Source of the DNA: Paucibacter sp. KBW04
Lineage (GTDB): Bacteria; Pseudomonadota; Gammaproteobacteria; Burkholderiales; Burkholderiaceae_C
Length of the DNA stretch: 64,000 bases
Assembly (NCBI RefSeq): GCF_003852425.1
Contig: NZ_QAJN01000023.1
Coordinates: 1 to 64,000 of the forward strand
Reading direction: 5' to 3'
Shown: in pieces, positions 51,640-59,975 of the stretch
How the letters are laid out: each line of letters opens with the position of its first letter
How positions within the stretch are numbered: the first letter of the stretch is position 1
Made by a program: the position numbers and the translations under genes
Notes under the pieces: generated by a model
What the model was told of the DNA's origin: nothing
The model's database searches: none
What the model saw: only the letters and a program-made list of their open reading frames with translations

Positions 51640-52218
51640 ATGCTGAAGAAACTTCTTGTTTTGATGCTGGCCCTGTTTGCGGCGGCGGCCTTTGCCGCGG
51701 TGGATGTCAACAAGGCCACGCAGGCCGAGTTGGAATCGGTCAAGGGCATTGGGCCCGCGATCTCGGGCAAGATCCTGGCGGAGCGTCAGAAGGGTGCCTT
51801 CAAGGACTGGTCGGATCTGGTTGAGCGGGTCAAGGGCGTGGGCGAAGCCAATGCAGCGCGCTTTTCCACCGAGGGTTTGACGGTCAACGGCAGCGCCTTT
51901 GCCGGTGCTCCGGCCAAACCGGCAGCTGCAGCGAAAACCGCCACGACTGCGGCTGCTGCCACCACTGCCGCTGCACCGGCGGCCAAGGCCGCTTCCAAGG
52001 CTGCCGCCGCCAGCCCCGCAGCCAGCCCCGCGCCTGCAGCCTCGGCCGCCCTGAGCGCCGAGGACAAGAAGGCGGCTGCCAAAAAAGCCAAGGAAGAGAA
52101 AAAGGCCGCCAAGGCCGCTGCGGCTGAGGAAGCCAAGAAGGCCAAGGCCGAGAAGAAGGCAGCCAAGGAAGCCAAGGCGGCCGAAAAAGCGGCCAGCGCT
52201 GCCGCCGCCAAGAAGTAA
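51640..52218 (+). CDS. Helix-hairpin-helix protein with Lys/Ala-rich tail
   Basis: A 192-residue protein. The signal peptide is about 1-19 (LFAAAAFAA). One ComEA-type helix-hairpin-helix pair follows (about 20-75): VDVNKATQAELESVKGIGPAISGKI and VKGVGEANAARF. The last 110 residues are nearly all Ala, Lys, Pro, Glu, in the style of histone H1-like tails. The HhH domain binds DNA in ComEA; the export signal suggests periplasmic DNA binding. The tail is unusual for ComEA. The ATG at 51640 has an AGGAC motif upstream. Confidence 0.88.
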   Translation: MLKKLLVLMLALFAAAAFAAVDVNKATQAELESVKGIGPAISGKILAERQKGAFKDWSDLVERVKGVGEANAARFSTEGLTVNGSAFAGAPAKPAAAAKTATTAAAATTAAAPAAKAASKAAAASPAASPAPAASAALSAEDKKAAAKKAKEEKKAAKAAAAEEAKKAKAEKKAAKEAKAAEKAASAAAAKK

Positions 52219-52265
52219 AGACCCCGCTCTGAGTCAGCTTGGCTGGGAACAGCCGCTGACGGTTC

Positions 52266-52303
52266 AAAAAAAGGAAGGCGCCCCTCGGGGCGCCTTCCTT
52301 TTT
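52266..52303. terminator. Bidirectional Rho-independent terminator
   Basis: A 12-bp stem, GGAAGGCGCCCC pairing with its complement (from 52273 to 52298), has a tiny loop and is flanked by seven A on the left and five T on the right. It ends both the HhH gene (+) and the PEP-CTERM gene (-). Confidence 0.93.
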
Positions 52304-52323
52304 GCGGACTCGGCTTGCCGGGC

Positions 52324-52947
52324 TTAGGCGCGGCGGCTTGCCTTGCGCTTGGCGGAGGCAAAGCCCAGAGCCAGCAAGGCCAGGCCGGCCAGGCTCAGGC
52401 TCTCGGGCTCGGGCACGGCGGTCACCGAGACGGCGTCCAGCGAGCTGCCCACGGCATCACTGATGCCCTGGCCGGTGAAGGACAGCAAGGTGCTGCTGCC
52501 GGTGGCCTGCCAACGCACGCTCAACTGGCTCCAGACGTTGTCGCCAGTGTTGTTGAAGGCCAGCACGGGCGCGGAATCGCTCAAATTGCCGATGGACCAG
52601 CCCAGACCATTGCTGTTCACCGCCACGCCGCTGCGGTTGGAATAGGCAAAAGTCAGCTGGTACCACTGGCCCTGCACCGTGTTCAGCACCTGGGCGATGC
52701 TGCCGTTGGAGTTGGCGTCCAGCTCCAAATAGTTGACGCCGTCAAAGGCCTTGCCAGCGACATTGTTGCGAATTTCGACGCCGCTGTTGCCGACTTGCCA
52801 CTGGCTCAGCTGACCATTGCTGAGAATTTGCCAAGCGCCATTGGCCAGGGTGTTGGATTCGAAGCTGCCGTTTTGAACCAGATTGACCGGGCCGGCCTGG
52901 ACGAGCAAGGGGGCGCTGATGAGCGCCGCGAGTAGGAGTTTTTTCAT
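52324..52947 (-). CDS. PEP-CTERM protein (NLVQNGSFE family)
   Basis: A 207-residue exported protein. The signal peptide (about 1-18) is followed by GPVNLVQNGSFES, a motif of DUF642-like surface proteins. The body is a jelly-roll-type beta domain (VQGQWYQLTFAYSNRSG). The PEP-CTERM tail is VPEPESLSLAG, a hydrophobic helix and a basic end (KRKASRR). It is a paralogue of the protein at 53534-54157. It shares a bidirectional terminator with the HhH gene. Confidence 0.88.
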   Translation of the reverse strand: MKKLLLAALISAPLLVQAGPVNLVQNGSFESNTLANGAWQILSNGQLSQWQVGNSGVEIRNNVAGKAFDGVNYLELDANSNGSIAQVLNTVQGQWYQLTFAYSNRSGVAVNSNGLGWSIGNLSDSAPVLAFNNTGDNVWSQLSVRWQATGSSTLLSFTGQGISDAVGSSLDAVSVTAVPEPESLSLAGLALLALGFASAKRKASRRA

Positions 52948-53182
52948 AGATTTATTTGCCTAGTGGTTGTTGACTTGGGGGAAAGGTCTGTCGCCTTTTG
53001 TCCATTTTTGTTAAATATGCGCGGATCATCCATCCCCGAAATCGGTGTATTTATCAAATAAATCATTTTTAAGCGACAGCAAGGGCTGGGCCTGAGTGGT
53101 GCTGATCCAGCCTCTGGCGGGCTCAAGCCACCGGAGGGGCCCACAATCCCTGCTTCTCCACCCAAAAGCGAGGGCTGCGCCC

Positions 53183-53434
53183 ATGGATTCGATCCAGCAA
53201 TTGCAAGCCATGGGTCTGGAGCTGCCCAGCCCGGCCTATCTTTTTGGCGCCCTGATGTTTGGCTTGATCGGCCTGCTCGCCTTCAGGCATGGGCGGCGTC
53301 AGCAGCAGCCGCGGCGCCTGTACTTGGGCCTGGCGCTGATGCTCTACCCCTATTTGGTCTCCAGCACCGTGCTGCTCTACCTGCTGGGTGCCCTCATGTG
53401 CGGCGGCCTGTACTGGGCGGGCGAACAGACTTGA
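53183..53434 (+). CDS. Small two-helix membrane protein
   Basis: An 83-residue protein with two hydrophobic helices (about 18-34 and 46-75) around a basic loop (RHGRRQQQPRR). The start is the ATG at 53183 with GCGAGGG upstream; the longer frame from 53096 is non-coding in character. It sits between the two PEP-CTERM paralogues but in the opposite direction. It resembles small 'hypothetical membrane' proteins common in proteobacteria; the function is unknown. Confidence 0.75.
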   Translation: MDSIQQLQAMGLELPSPAYLFGALMFGLIGLLAFRHGRRQQQPRRLYLGLALMLYPYLVSSTVLLYLLGALMCGGLYWAGEQT

Positions 53435-53461
53435 TGCAGCCCCGCGGCTCATGCGGCCATG

Positions 53462-53486
53462 AAAAAAGGCGCCCGAGGGCGCCTTT
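53462..53486 (-). terminator. Rho-independent terminator (minus strand)
   Basis: A 10-bp stem (53465-53474 with 53477-53486, AAAGGCGCCC arms) has a 2-nt loop and is followed on the minus strand by a T-run. It ends the PEP-CTERM gene at 53534-54157. Confidence 0.85.
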
Positions 53487-53533
53487 CACAAAGGGGGTGT
53501 TTCTTCGATGCCGGCTGAGCGCCGGCCAAGGCT

Positions 53534-54157
53534 TCAGGCCGATTTGCGACGGCGGCTGACCAGACCCACGAAGAACAGACCCAGGGCTGCCAGGGCCAGG
53601 CTTTCGGGTTCAGGCACGGCCGAGGTGACGGCGATATTGTCCAGCGAGGTCCCCAGGCCGTCGCTCTTGCCCAGGCCGTAGAAGCTCAGCGTGGTGCTGC
53701 TGCCGGTGGCTTGCCAGCTCCAGTCGATGTGCGACCAGACATTGCCCTTGCTGCGGTTGTAAGCCAGCTCGGGGGCGATTTCCATGGCGCCACCCACCGA
53801 CCAGCCCAGACCATTGCTGTTCACGGCGGTGCCAGCGCGGTTGGAGTAGTCAAAGCTCAGGGTGTACCACTGGCCGGCCACGGTGTTCAGGATTTGGCTG
53901 ACGCTGCTGTTCTTGCTGACGTCGAGTTCCAGGAAGTACTTGCCGTCCGAAGCCTGACCGACGGTGTTGTGGCGCAGTTCGGCGCCTTGGGCACCGACTT
54001 GCCAGCCGCTCAGGCGGCTGCTGTTGGCGATCAGGGTGATCACGCCGGACTGTCCGCCAGCAATGGTCTCAAAGCTGCCGTTCTGAACCAGATTGACCGG
54101 AGCGGCTTGCGCCAGCATGGGGGCGCCGAGCAGCGCAGCGAGGATGAGTTTTTGCAT
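53534..54157 (-). CDS. PEP-CTERM protein (NLVQNGSFE family), paralogue
   Basis: A 207-residue exported protein almost collinear with the 52324-52947 product: signal peptide ending AQA, APVNLVQNGSFET, a beta domain with VAGQWYTLSFDYSNRAG, VWSHIDWSWQATGSSTTLSFYG, and VPEPESLALAA with a helix and RRRKSA end. I start at the ATG at 54157 (MQKLILAALL); a longer frame to 54220 lacks support. The two arose by duplication and flank a small opposing gene. Confidence 0.88.
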   Translation of the reverse strand: MQKLILAALLGAPMLAQAAPVNLVQNGSFETIAGGQSGVITLIANSSRLSGWQVGAQGAELRHNTVGQASDGKYFLELDVSKNSSVSQILNTVAGQWYTLSFDYSNRAGTAVNSNGLGWSVGGAMEIAPELAYNRSKGNVWSHIDWSWQATGSSTTLSFYGLGKSDGLGTSLDNIAVTSAVPEPESLALAALGLFFVGLVSRRRKSA

Positions 54158-54437
54158 TTTGGAAAACAAGAGGTGTTCGCTTCGGTGGGGCGGATCGCCC
54201 TGGAAACAGGATTTTTTCACCGCCCCTCAAAAAGACCCCCCCGATTCAAAGGGGATTTGTGCGCAGACCGGCGGGTGGAGCAAGCGCCCAGACCCAGCGA
54301 GCCGGTTGCGTGTGCGATCTGTGGCATCTGGGCGTTAGGCGCGCAGATTCGGGGCGGCGCCTGACCCTCCGGCGGCGCGACCGGGCCGAGGCTTGCGAAT
54401 GGCGGAAAATCGGGTTTTGCCAGCGCCACAGCCGCCC

Positions 54438-55691
54438 ATGTTCACCCATCTGATTCCCGAAGCCCAAGCCCCTGCCAGCCAGGCCGATGCCAGCCAGCGT
54501 TTTCTGCGCCTGCTGGAAACCGCCCTGGCCGCCGGCACGCTGCACAAAGTGCTGCTGTCCAAATACAGCGGTGAGGAAGAGAAGCTGGAGCGCCTGAGCG
54601 TGCGCGAGGTGGTCTTGCGTGGCGAGCGCGCTCTGAGCTTTCTGTGGCGCTACCAGACCAAGGACATCACCAAGAACCTCAGCCTCGCCGAAGGCCAGGC
54701 CTTGATCGCGCAACTCCTGGGCACGCAGTTTCAGAACGCCCATCTGCACACCCCCACGGAAGAGGTGCAACTGGCCTTCAGCCGCAAGGGCAAGCCCAGC
54801 TTGCGGGTCAGCCGCCTGGCTCCCGTCGAGGGCGATGCCGTCCAGGCCGCTGGGGCTGCCGCCCATGACAAGGAAAAGCAGCGCTATCTCACCCTGGCCA
54901 AGCCCTTCTGGATGGACCTGGGCCTGACGCATGAAGTCAAGGGTGAGCCCGCCCTGGTGCCGGCCATGTCGCGAAAATGGAAGCAGATCAATAAATTCAT
55001 CGAGGTGTTCGCCGCCGCGATGAAGGCCTCCTCCTTGAATGCCAGCCCTGATGTCTACGTCAATGATTTCGGCTCGGGCAAGGGCTACCTGACCTTCGCC
55101 ATGTATGACTGGATCGTCGAGCAGGGCAAGAGCGCCCAGGTGACCGGCGTGGAGCTGCGCGACGATATGGTCAAGCTCTGCAGCGCGGCGGCCGCCCGCC
55201 ACGGCCTGAGCGGCCTGCGCTTCGAGCAAGGCGATGTGCGGGCCTACACCCCCGCGCGGCTGGACGTGATGATCGCCCTGCATGCCTGCGATATCGCCAC
55301 CGACTACGCCATCCATCTGGGCCTGCGGGCCGGCGCGCAAATCATCATGTGCTCACCCTGCTGCCACAAGCAGATCCGCCCGCAGATGAAGATGCCCGCC
55401 GCCCTGCGGCCCATGCTGCAACACGGCATCCACCTGGGCCAGGAGGCCGAGATGGTGACCGACTCCTTGCGCGCCTTGCTGCTGGAGGCCGAAGGCTATG
55501 AGACCCAGGTGTTCGAGTTCATCGCCCTGGAGCACACCAGCAAGAACAAGATGATTTTGGCGGTCAAGAAGAGCGGCGCTGCCCTGGCCGCGCATGCGGC
55601 ACAAAGGCCGCCGCTGCTGGCCCAGATCGCCGAGATCAAGCGTTTTTACGGCCTGCGTGAGCATTGCCTGGAGACGCTGCTGGCCGCCTGA
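54438..55691 (+). CDS. SAM-dependent methyltransferase (Methyltransf_32-like)
   Basis: A 417-residue protein. The first 170 residues form an N-terminal domain of unknown role. The class I methyltransferase core starts at NDFGSGKGYLTFAMYD (motif I, near 210) and continues with VTGVELRDDM and VMIALHACDIATD, then CSPCCHKQI with a Cys pair and an aromatic/Cys-rich loop. This matches the GSTCD/Methyltransf_32 group, thought to act on RNA. The start is unsure: ATG 54399 or 54438. Confidence 0.86.
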   Translation: MFTHLIPEAQAPASQADASQRFLRLLETALAAGTLHKVLLSKYSGEEEKLERLSVREVVLRGERALSFLWRYQTKDITKNLSLAEGQALIAQLLGTQFQNAHLHTPTEEVQLAFSRKGKPSLRVSRLAPVEGDAVQAAGAAAHDKEKQRYLTLAKPFWMDLGLTHEVKGEPALVPAMSRKWKQINKFIEVFAAAMKASSLNASPDVYVNDFGSGKGYLTFAMYDWIVEQGKSAQVTGVELRDDMVKLCSAAAARHGLSGLRFEQGDVRAYTPARLDVMIALHACDIATDYAIHLGLRAGAQIIMCSPCCHKQIRPQMKMPAALRPMLQHGIHLGQEAEMVTDSLRALLLEAEGYETQVFEFIALEHTSKNKMILAVKKSGAALAAHAAQRPPLLAQIAEIKRFYGLREHCLETLLAA

Positions 55692-55710
55692 GGTTTGACT
55701 AGCCCCGAGC

Positions 55711-55752
55711 AAAAAAGCCCCGCAGCCCGAGTCGTGACAAGGGCTGCGGGGC
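55711..55752 (-). terminator. Rho-independent terminator (minus strand)
   Basis: A perfect 12-bp stem (55717-55728 with 55741-55752, GCCCCGCAGCCC arms) has a 12-nt loop and is followed on the minus strand by six T. It would stop transcripts from the small minus-strand gene at 56006-56236 and may also weakly stop the methyltransferase transcript. Confidence 0.8.
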
Positions 55753-56005
55753 AAGTGCGAAGCGCGGGACACCGCCCGGGACGCCGCTCCTGACTGGTTA
55801 CTTGAGCGGTATGGGGCTGCGGTGTGGGACAGCTGCCGAGGTTTGAGGCCTTGGCAGGCGTAGAAGGAGCGCGGTGTGCGCGGGCCAGCGTGCGTTTTTG
55901 AGGCGTGCTCAAGCAGCGCACAGAGCCTGGGCGCTGTGTTGTAGACCTTGCGGGAAGCGTGGATGGGGCGGGCGAGGGGCTGGGGCTAGGCCCGGCAGCC
56001 TGCGT

Positions 56006-56236
56006 TCAGCTGAAGGCGGGAGGGCCGGCGCTGGGCGTCGTGTTGCTGACCTGGTCGGTCGCTGAGCTCACTGACGCGTGATGAGGCAGGGCTTGCTGCA
56101 GCGCTTGCCTTTGGGCGCGGGGCTTGAGCCCCCAGTCGGCGGCGCTGAGCGAGAGCAGCAGCGAGCGTTGTTGCTGCTGCTGCTGCGGGCTCGTCAGCCT
56201 GCCGATCTGTGCGCTGTCAAGAGGCGTGGCGTGCAT
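56006..56236 (-). CDS. Small hypothetical protein with Gln run
   Basis: A 76-residue protein starting MHATPLDSAQIG; an upstream GGAGGAG motif is 9 nt away. Residues 18-23 are six glutamines, and the C terminus is Ser/Thr/Pro-rich. Codon use is typical of the organism and a terminator lies downstream on the same strand (55711-55752), so it is likely real. No signal peptide is seen. No family is recognised. Confidence 0.6.
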   Translation of the reverse strand: MHATPLDSAQIGRLTSPQQQQQQRSLLLSLSAADWGLKPRAQRQALQQALPHHASVSSATDQVSNTTPSAGPPAFS

Positions 56237-56363
56237 GGGAAAACTCCTCCGGTCCATCCGTCGTTTCTTGTCGCAGCCATTTGCTGCGGCATGGATGAAT
56301 CATCGACGCGAATGCCCTCTTGCAAAGCCCGGAAGAAGGCGGGCGAAACAAAGCAATTTGCAG

Positions 56364-56397
56364 GGCCGGGAATGGGGGCTAGATCCAATTCCCGGCC
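56364..56397. terminator. Hairpin at the 3' end of the second copper cluster
   Basis: A perfect 10-bp stem (56364-56373 with 56388-56397, GGCCGGGAAT arms) has a 14-nt loop, 19 bp beyond the ycnI stop. No T-run follows, so termination may be Rho-assisted, or the stem may protect the message. Confidence 0.55.
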
Positions 56398-56415
56398 GAT
56401 GAGCCAGGACTGGCC

Positions 56416-56928
56416 TTATTTGAGGATCAGCCGCGCCGCCGGTGCCTTCAGGCCCTGGGTGGATTCACCGCTGGCCGGGATCTCGGCCCAGTCCCACTCG
56501 CCCTTGACGCAGCTTTGCTTGACCTTGAACCAGAGCGGGCCTGTTTTCTCGGGCAGCGTGCCGCGCACGCTGAACTCGTCGTACCAAGCGTCTTGCAGAT
56601 AGTTGTCCTCGCCCTGGGCCGTCCAGATCACCTCCACCAACTCGTCGGAAATCTGTTTGCCGTGGCTCTCGTACGGCGTTGCCAGGGGCGCGCGTTTGAG
56701 ATCCAGGCGCCACCCGGCCTTGGGCACCGGTTTGGCGCCACGAAAGCCCGCCGGCAGACGAACGCTGATTTGGGTGGTGGCCGAGCCCTCGCAGCCATGG
56801 CCCACCTTGAGCACGGCTTTGTAGGGCTTGCCGGCCTGGGCTTCGGGCTGGTCCAGGGTCACATGGGCGATGGCCTGGGCGCTGTGGCCGAACAGGGCCA
56901 GCATCAAGAGGCTTTGCAATGTCTTCAT
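56416..56928 (-). CDS. YcnI (DUF1775) copper-binding protein
   Basis: A 170-residue exported protein. Cleavage after AQAIA would expose H22 (HVTLDQPEAQAGKPY), the N-terminal histidine of the YcnI copper site, with the acidic E29 and the tryptophan of KAGWRLDL as further ligands known from the family. KVGHGCEGSATT is its VxHGC motif. The start is the ATG at 56928. It is the last gene of a cluster with a TonB receptor, DUF2946 and PCuAC, and probably passes copper in the periplasm. Confidence 0.92.
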   Translation of the reverse strand: MKTLQSLLMLALFGHSAQAIAHVTLDQPEAQAGKPYKAVLKVGHGCEGSATTQISVRLPAGFRGAKPVPKAGWRLDLKRAPLATPYESHGKQISDELVEVIWTAQGEDNYLQDAWYDEFSVRGTLPEKTGPLWFKVKQSCVKGEWDWAEIPASGESTQGLKAPAARLILK

Positions 56929-56954
56929 GGGAATGTCCTTCTTGGGCTTGTCTC

Positions 56955-59393
56955 TCACAAATCAAACTTCAGTTCCGCGTGGTAGGTCCGCTGCGGATAG
57001 GGGTGGAAGGCCCAGTACTGATAGTTGTTCAGGTTGTCGATGCCACCGGCCAGTGTCCATTGCTTGTTCACCCGCCATTGCGCCCGTACATCGGTGGTGA
57101 AGAACTTGGAGAAACCCTGATAAGTGAAGCCATTGGGGTCGCTATTGTTCAGCGTGCCGTACTGCGGGCCGGAATAGCGCAGGCCGTAGCTGGCCGAAAC
57201 CTCGGGCGTGACTGCATAGCTGATCAAGCCCGTGGCCCGCCATTTGGGCACGCGCGGCTGCTGCATGCCAATCGTGTCACCGGGCTTGCTGACGAAGCCG
57301 CTATTGGCCAGGATTTTGGAGTCGGCATAGGTCACGTTGCCTTGCAGCTCCAGGCCTTTGAGCCAGAGGTCGGCGGCCTGATAGGACAGCTCCAGCCCCA
57401 CGGTACGGATGCGGTCGATGTTTTGCGTGCTGCTGATGGTCTTGCCCTCGACCACCGTGCTTTGCGAGTACAGCGCGTCACGGGTGTCCTCGTGGAAGAG
57501 CGTCACGCGCAGCTGTTGCTGTGTGCTGCTGGCCCACTGCGCGCTCAACTCGCTGGTCCAACCCTGCTCGGGTTTGAGGTAGGGGTTGGTCGTGGGGTCG
57601 CTCTCCACATAGACGCCAGAGGCATTGACCCCGCCCTGGAACAGCTCGCCCGCCGTGGGCATGCGCACCGCCCGGCCGGTGCTGACCTTGAGCGACCAGT
57701 CCTCGTTCAAGGCATAGCCAAGGGCCGCTTTGGGCGAGGCATATTGCTCGCTGCGGCGCTCGAAGTTGACAGTCTTGCCCGCGGCCGAGGTTTTGCTGCC
57801 ATCGAGTGCGCGCCAGTCTTCCAGGCGCAGGCCGATCACGGTTTTGAGCTGGGGGCTGATGGCCCAGGCATCTTGGGCGTAGACGCTGTTCAGCTGGGTC
57901 TTGCCGCTGAAGGCGGTGAAGATGGCGGTGGGCGCGCCGCTGATCCAGTCGGCCACATCGCTGACGCGTTGCTGCCATTGATAGCGTTCTTGCTGCGCGC
58001 CCAGCTCGATCACGTGTTCACTATTGGGGCGGAGCTGGGCTTTGGCGGCCAGCGTGGTCCAGCCGGTGCCGCTCAGATCGTTGAGCCGGCCTGCACCGCC
58101 CGCCTCAGAACCCGGCCGGGCCAGCAGGGCCGAGCGGCTCTCGTCTTTGTCGTAGCTGTAATGGCTGGCGGCCAGCTCGAAGTCGAAGACGCCTTTGCTA
58201 TGGCTCTTGATGGAGACGCCTTGCATCAGGTGGCGCAGCTCGTCGCGGTTCTGGCCAAAATCATTGGCGGCCAGGCTGTAGGCCTTGCCGTCTATGGCGA
58301 TGGGGCTGGCCTTGGCCGTGCCGCTATTGGCTGCGGCGGCGTAGAAGGGTTGGCCCGCGGCGTCGCGCAGATAGCTCTCGCTGCTGCCCCGGCTGTTGTT
58401 GCCCCACCAGCCCAGGGTGTAATTGGCGCTGAGCACGGGGTTGATGTCATAGGCCAGCTTGAGCTTGGCGTGGTCTTGCTCTGTGCGGTACTGGGTGCCA
58501 GCGCCCAGGATCTGCCAGGGCACATTGCTCTTGTCGGCGCCCAAGATGCTGCCGTTCACCACGGTGGCCGAGGGCACGGCATTACTTGTGGAGACCGGCT
58601 TGGTGATGAAGGTCAGGGGCTGGCCATCGCTGTCCAGGTGATTGACGTTGATCCACCAGCTGAAGGCCCCGGCCCGGTCGCCCAGCGAGGCGCTGGCGTG
58701 ATAGCCGCCGTAGGTCTTCTTGCTGCTGTACAGCTCAAAAGGCTGAACAAACACACCTGCCTTGGCATGGGCCTCGAAGGCTTTGGGCATGCGGGTCTGG
58801 TAGTCCACCACCGCGCCCACCGAGTTGCCGGAGTAGGCGGCGGAGAAGGGGCCGTACAGCACATCGACCCGTTCGATTTCTTCCGGCGTCACCAAGCCCC
58901 AGCGCGGGGTGAAGGTGGCGCCATTGCCCAGCAGATTGGAGAGCTGGATGCCGTCGGCAAACACAAGGGAGCGGGCGCTATTGCCCGTGCCGGAGGCGCG
59001 GGTGGACAGCACGGCGTGGTTGTAGTCGCCGATATAGCGCTTGCGCACCAAGAGGCTGGGCAGGTATTTCAGCGCATCCTCGGCGTCGGTGGCGTTGATG
59101 GTTTTGGCGATCTCGGCGGCGCTGATGCTCTCCAGCGTGGTGGGGATGTTGTTGGGCAAAGAGCTGGGCGCGCGGCCATTGATCTGCACCAGGCCCAGGC
59201 TGTGGACGGGGCTGGCGCTGTTGGCGGATTGGGCTTTGACCGCGGGCTTGGCCTCGACGGCCCCATCCCCTTCACCGCAGTCATCGCAGGCCAGGGCTTG
59301 GGCGTGGACATGGAGGGCGGCAATGGCCAGGCAGGCTTGCGCGCAGGCCAGGGCCACGCGGCGGCGCGTGGCGAAATGTTCTTGGGTTTTCAT
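56955..59393 (-). CDS. TonB-dependent receptor, copper-cluster associated
   Basis: An 812-residue outer-membrane receptor. The signal peptide (about 1-35) is followed by a CDDCGEGDG N-terminal motif that could bind metal. The plug domain has LVQINGRAPSS, ALKYLPSLLVRKRYIGDYNHAVLSTR and VDVLYGPFSAAYSGNS; a beta-barrel ends HAELKFDL. Its neighbours (PCuAC, DUF2946, YcnI) point to copper or a copper chelate such as a chalkophore. A 1016-residue open frame on the opposite strand is a shadow. Confidence 0.9.
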   Translation of the reverse strand: MKTQEHFATRRRVALACAQACLAIAALHVHAQALACDDCGEGDGAVEAKPAVKAQSANSASPVHSLGLVQINGRAPSSLPNNIPTTLESISAAEIAKTINATDAEDALKYLPSLLVRKRYIGDYNHAVLSTRASGTGNSARSLVFADGIQLSNLLGNGATFTPRWGLVTPEEIERVDVLYGPFSAAYSGNSVGAVVDYQTRMPKAFEAHAKAGVFVQPFELYSSKKTYGGYHASASLGDRAGAFSWWINVNHLDSDGQPLTFITKPVSTSNAVPSATVVNGSILGADKSNVPWQILGAGTQYRTEQDHAKLKLAYDINPVLSANYTLGWWGNNSRGSSESYLRDAAGQPFYAAAANSGTAKASPIAIDGKAYSLAANDFGQNRDELRHLMQGVSIKSHSKGVFDFELAASHYSYDKDESRSALLARPGSEAGGAGRLNDLSGTGWTTLAAKAQLRPNSEHVIELGAQQERYQWQQRVSDVADWISGAPTAIFTAFSGKTQLNSVYAQDAWAISPQLKTVIGLRLEDWRALDGSKTSAAGKTVNFERRSEQYASPKAALGYALNEDWSLKVSTGRAVRMPTAGELFQGGVNASGVYVESDPTTNPYLKPEQGWTSELSAQWASSTQQQLRVTLFHEDTRDALYSQSTVVEGKTISSTQNIDRIRTVGLELSYQAADLWLKGLELQGNVTYADSKILANSGFVSKPGDTIGMQQPRVPKWRATGLISYAVTPEVSASYGLRYSGPQYGTLNNSDPNGFTYQGFSKFFTTDVRAQWRVNKQWTLAGGIDNLNNYQYWAFHPYPQRTYHAELKFDL

Positions 59394-59510
59394 GCGCAGG
59401 GACTTTGTTCTCTGAGTGGCTGGGTTCGCCTCGCGGGAGGAGGGCGAGGGACCGAGCGGGGATGCACGACCGCGCAGCCGCTGGCTGCCGAGGTCGGGCT
59501 CGCGATGGAC

Positions 59511-59939
59511 TCAGAGCGTCAGGGGCGGGGCGCGGGACTGGGGCGGCGCCCAGGCGTGGGCACTTTGCGGGGCGCTGTAAAAGCGCTCCGGCATGGCTTG
59601 CTGCAGGTCTGGCGGCAGCAGGGCGGCGCTGCTGGGCGCGGGGGGCGGTGCCAGGTCTTGCCCATGCAGGGCGCAGAAAGGGCAGTGCTGGAACACGCCC
59701 TCATGCTGGGCCTGCTCGCGCTGGGCCTGGCTGGTTTTGTCCAAGAAACTCGCCTGGGCCGCGCGCGGCGAGACCTGGCTGCTGCGGCAAAGCTGGCTCC
59801 ACACCACGACCTCACCCCGCGCCAAGGCCAGGGCCTGGCTCAGCGTGGGCGCGAGCAGGGCCAGGGCCAAGGTCAGAAGGACCAGCCAACGGGCACTGCG
59901 GCAAGAGGTGGTGAGGGGCGATTTGCGCACGGGCTGCAT
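59511..59939 (-). CDS. DUF2946-family exported protein
   Basis: A 142-residue protein with a hydrophobic segment (about 17-38), a long middle part with QLCRSSQVSPR, then FQHCPFCALHGQD, the C-x-x-C-x-x-H core of DUF2946. The end APPQSRAPPLTL is like the copy at 43102-43494. It lies between the PCuAC and TonB genes, with gaps of 36 and 117 bp, in a probable operon. A copper-related role in the periplasm is inferred from context. Confidence 0.83.
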   Translation of the reverse strand: MQPVRKSPLTTSCRSARWLVLLTLALALLAPTLSQALALARGEVVVWSQLCRSSQVSPRAAQASFLDKTSQAQREQAQHEGVFQHCPFCALHGQDLAPPPAPSSAALLPPDLQQAMPERFYSAPQSAHAWAPPQSRAPPLTL

Positions 59940-59975
59940 TCTAGGCCGAGCTCGCGCGAGCCCGGCTGACGCAGA

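Noticed and set aside
56919-59969. 1016-codon open frame on the plus strand
   Set aside because: It is antisense to the TonB receptor and its neighbours, whose frames have clear domains. Long antisense frames are expected at this GC content, and its translation is low-complexity Gly/Ala/His-rich with no domain.
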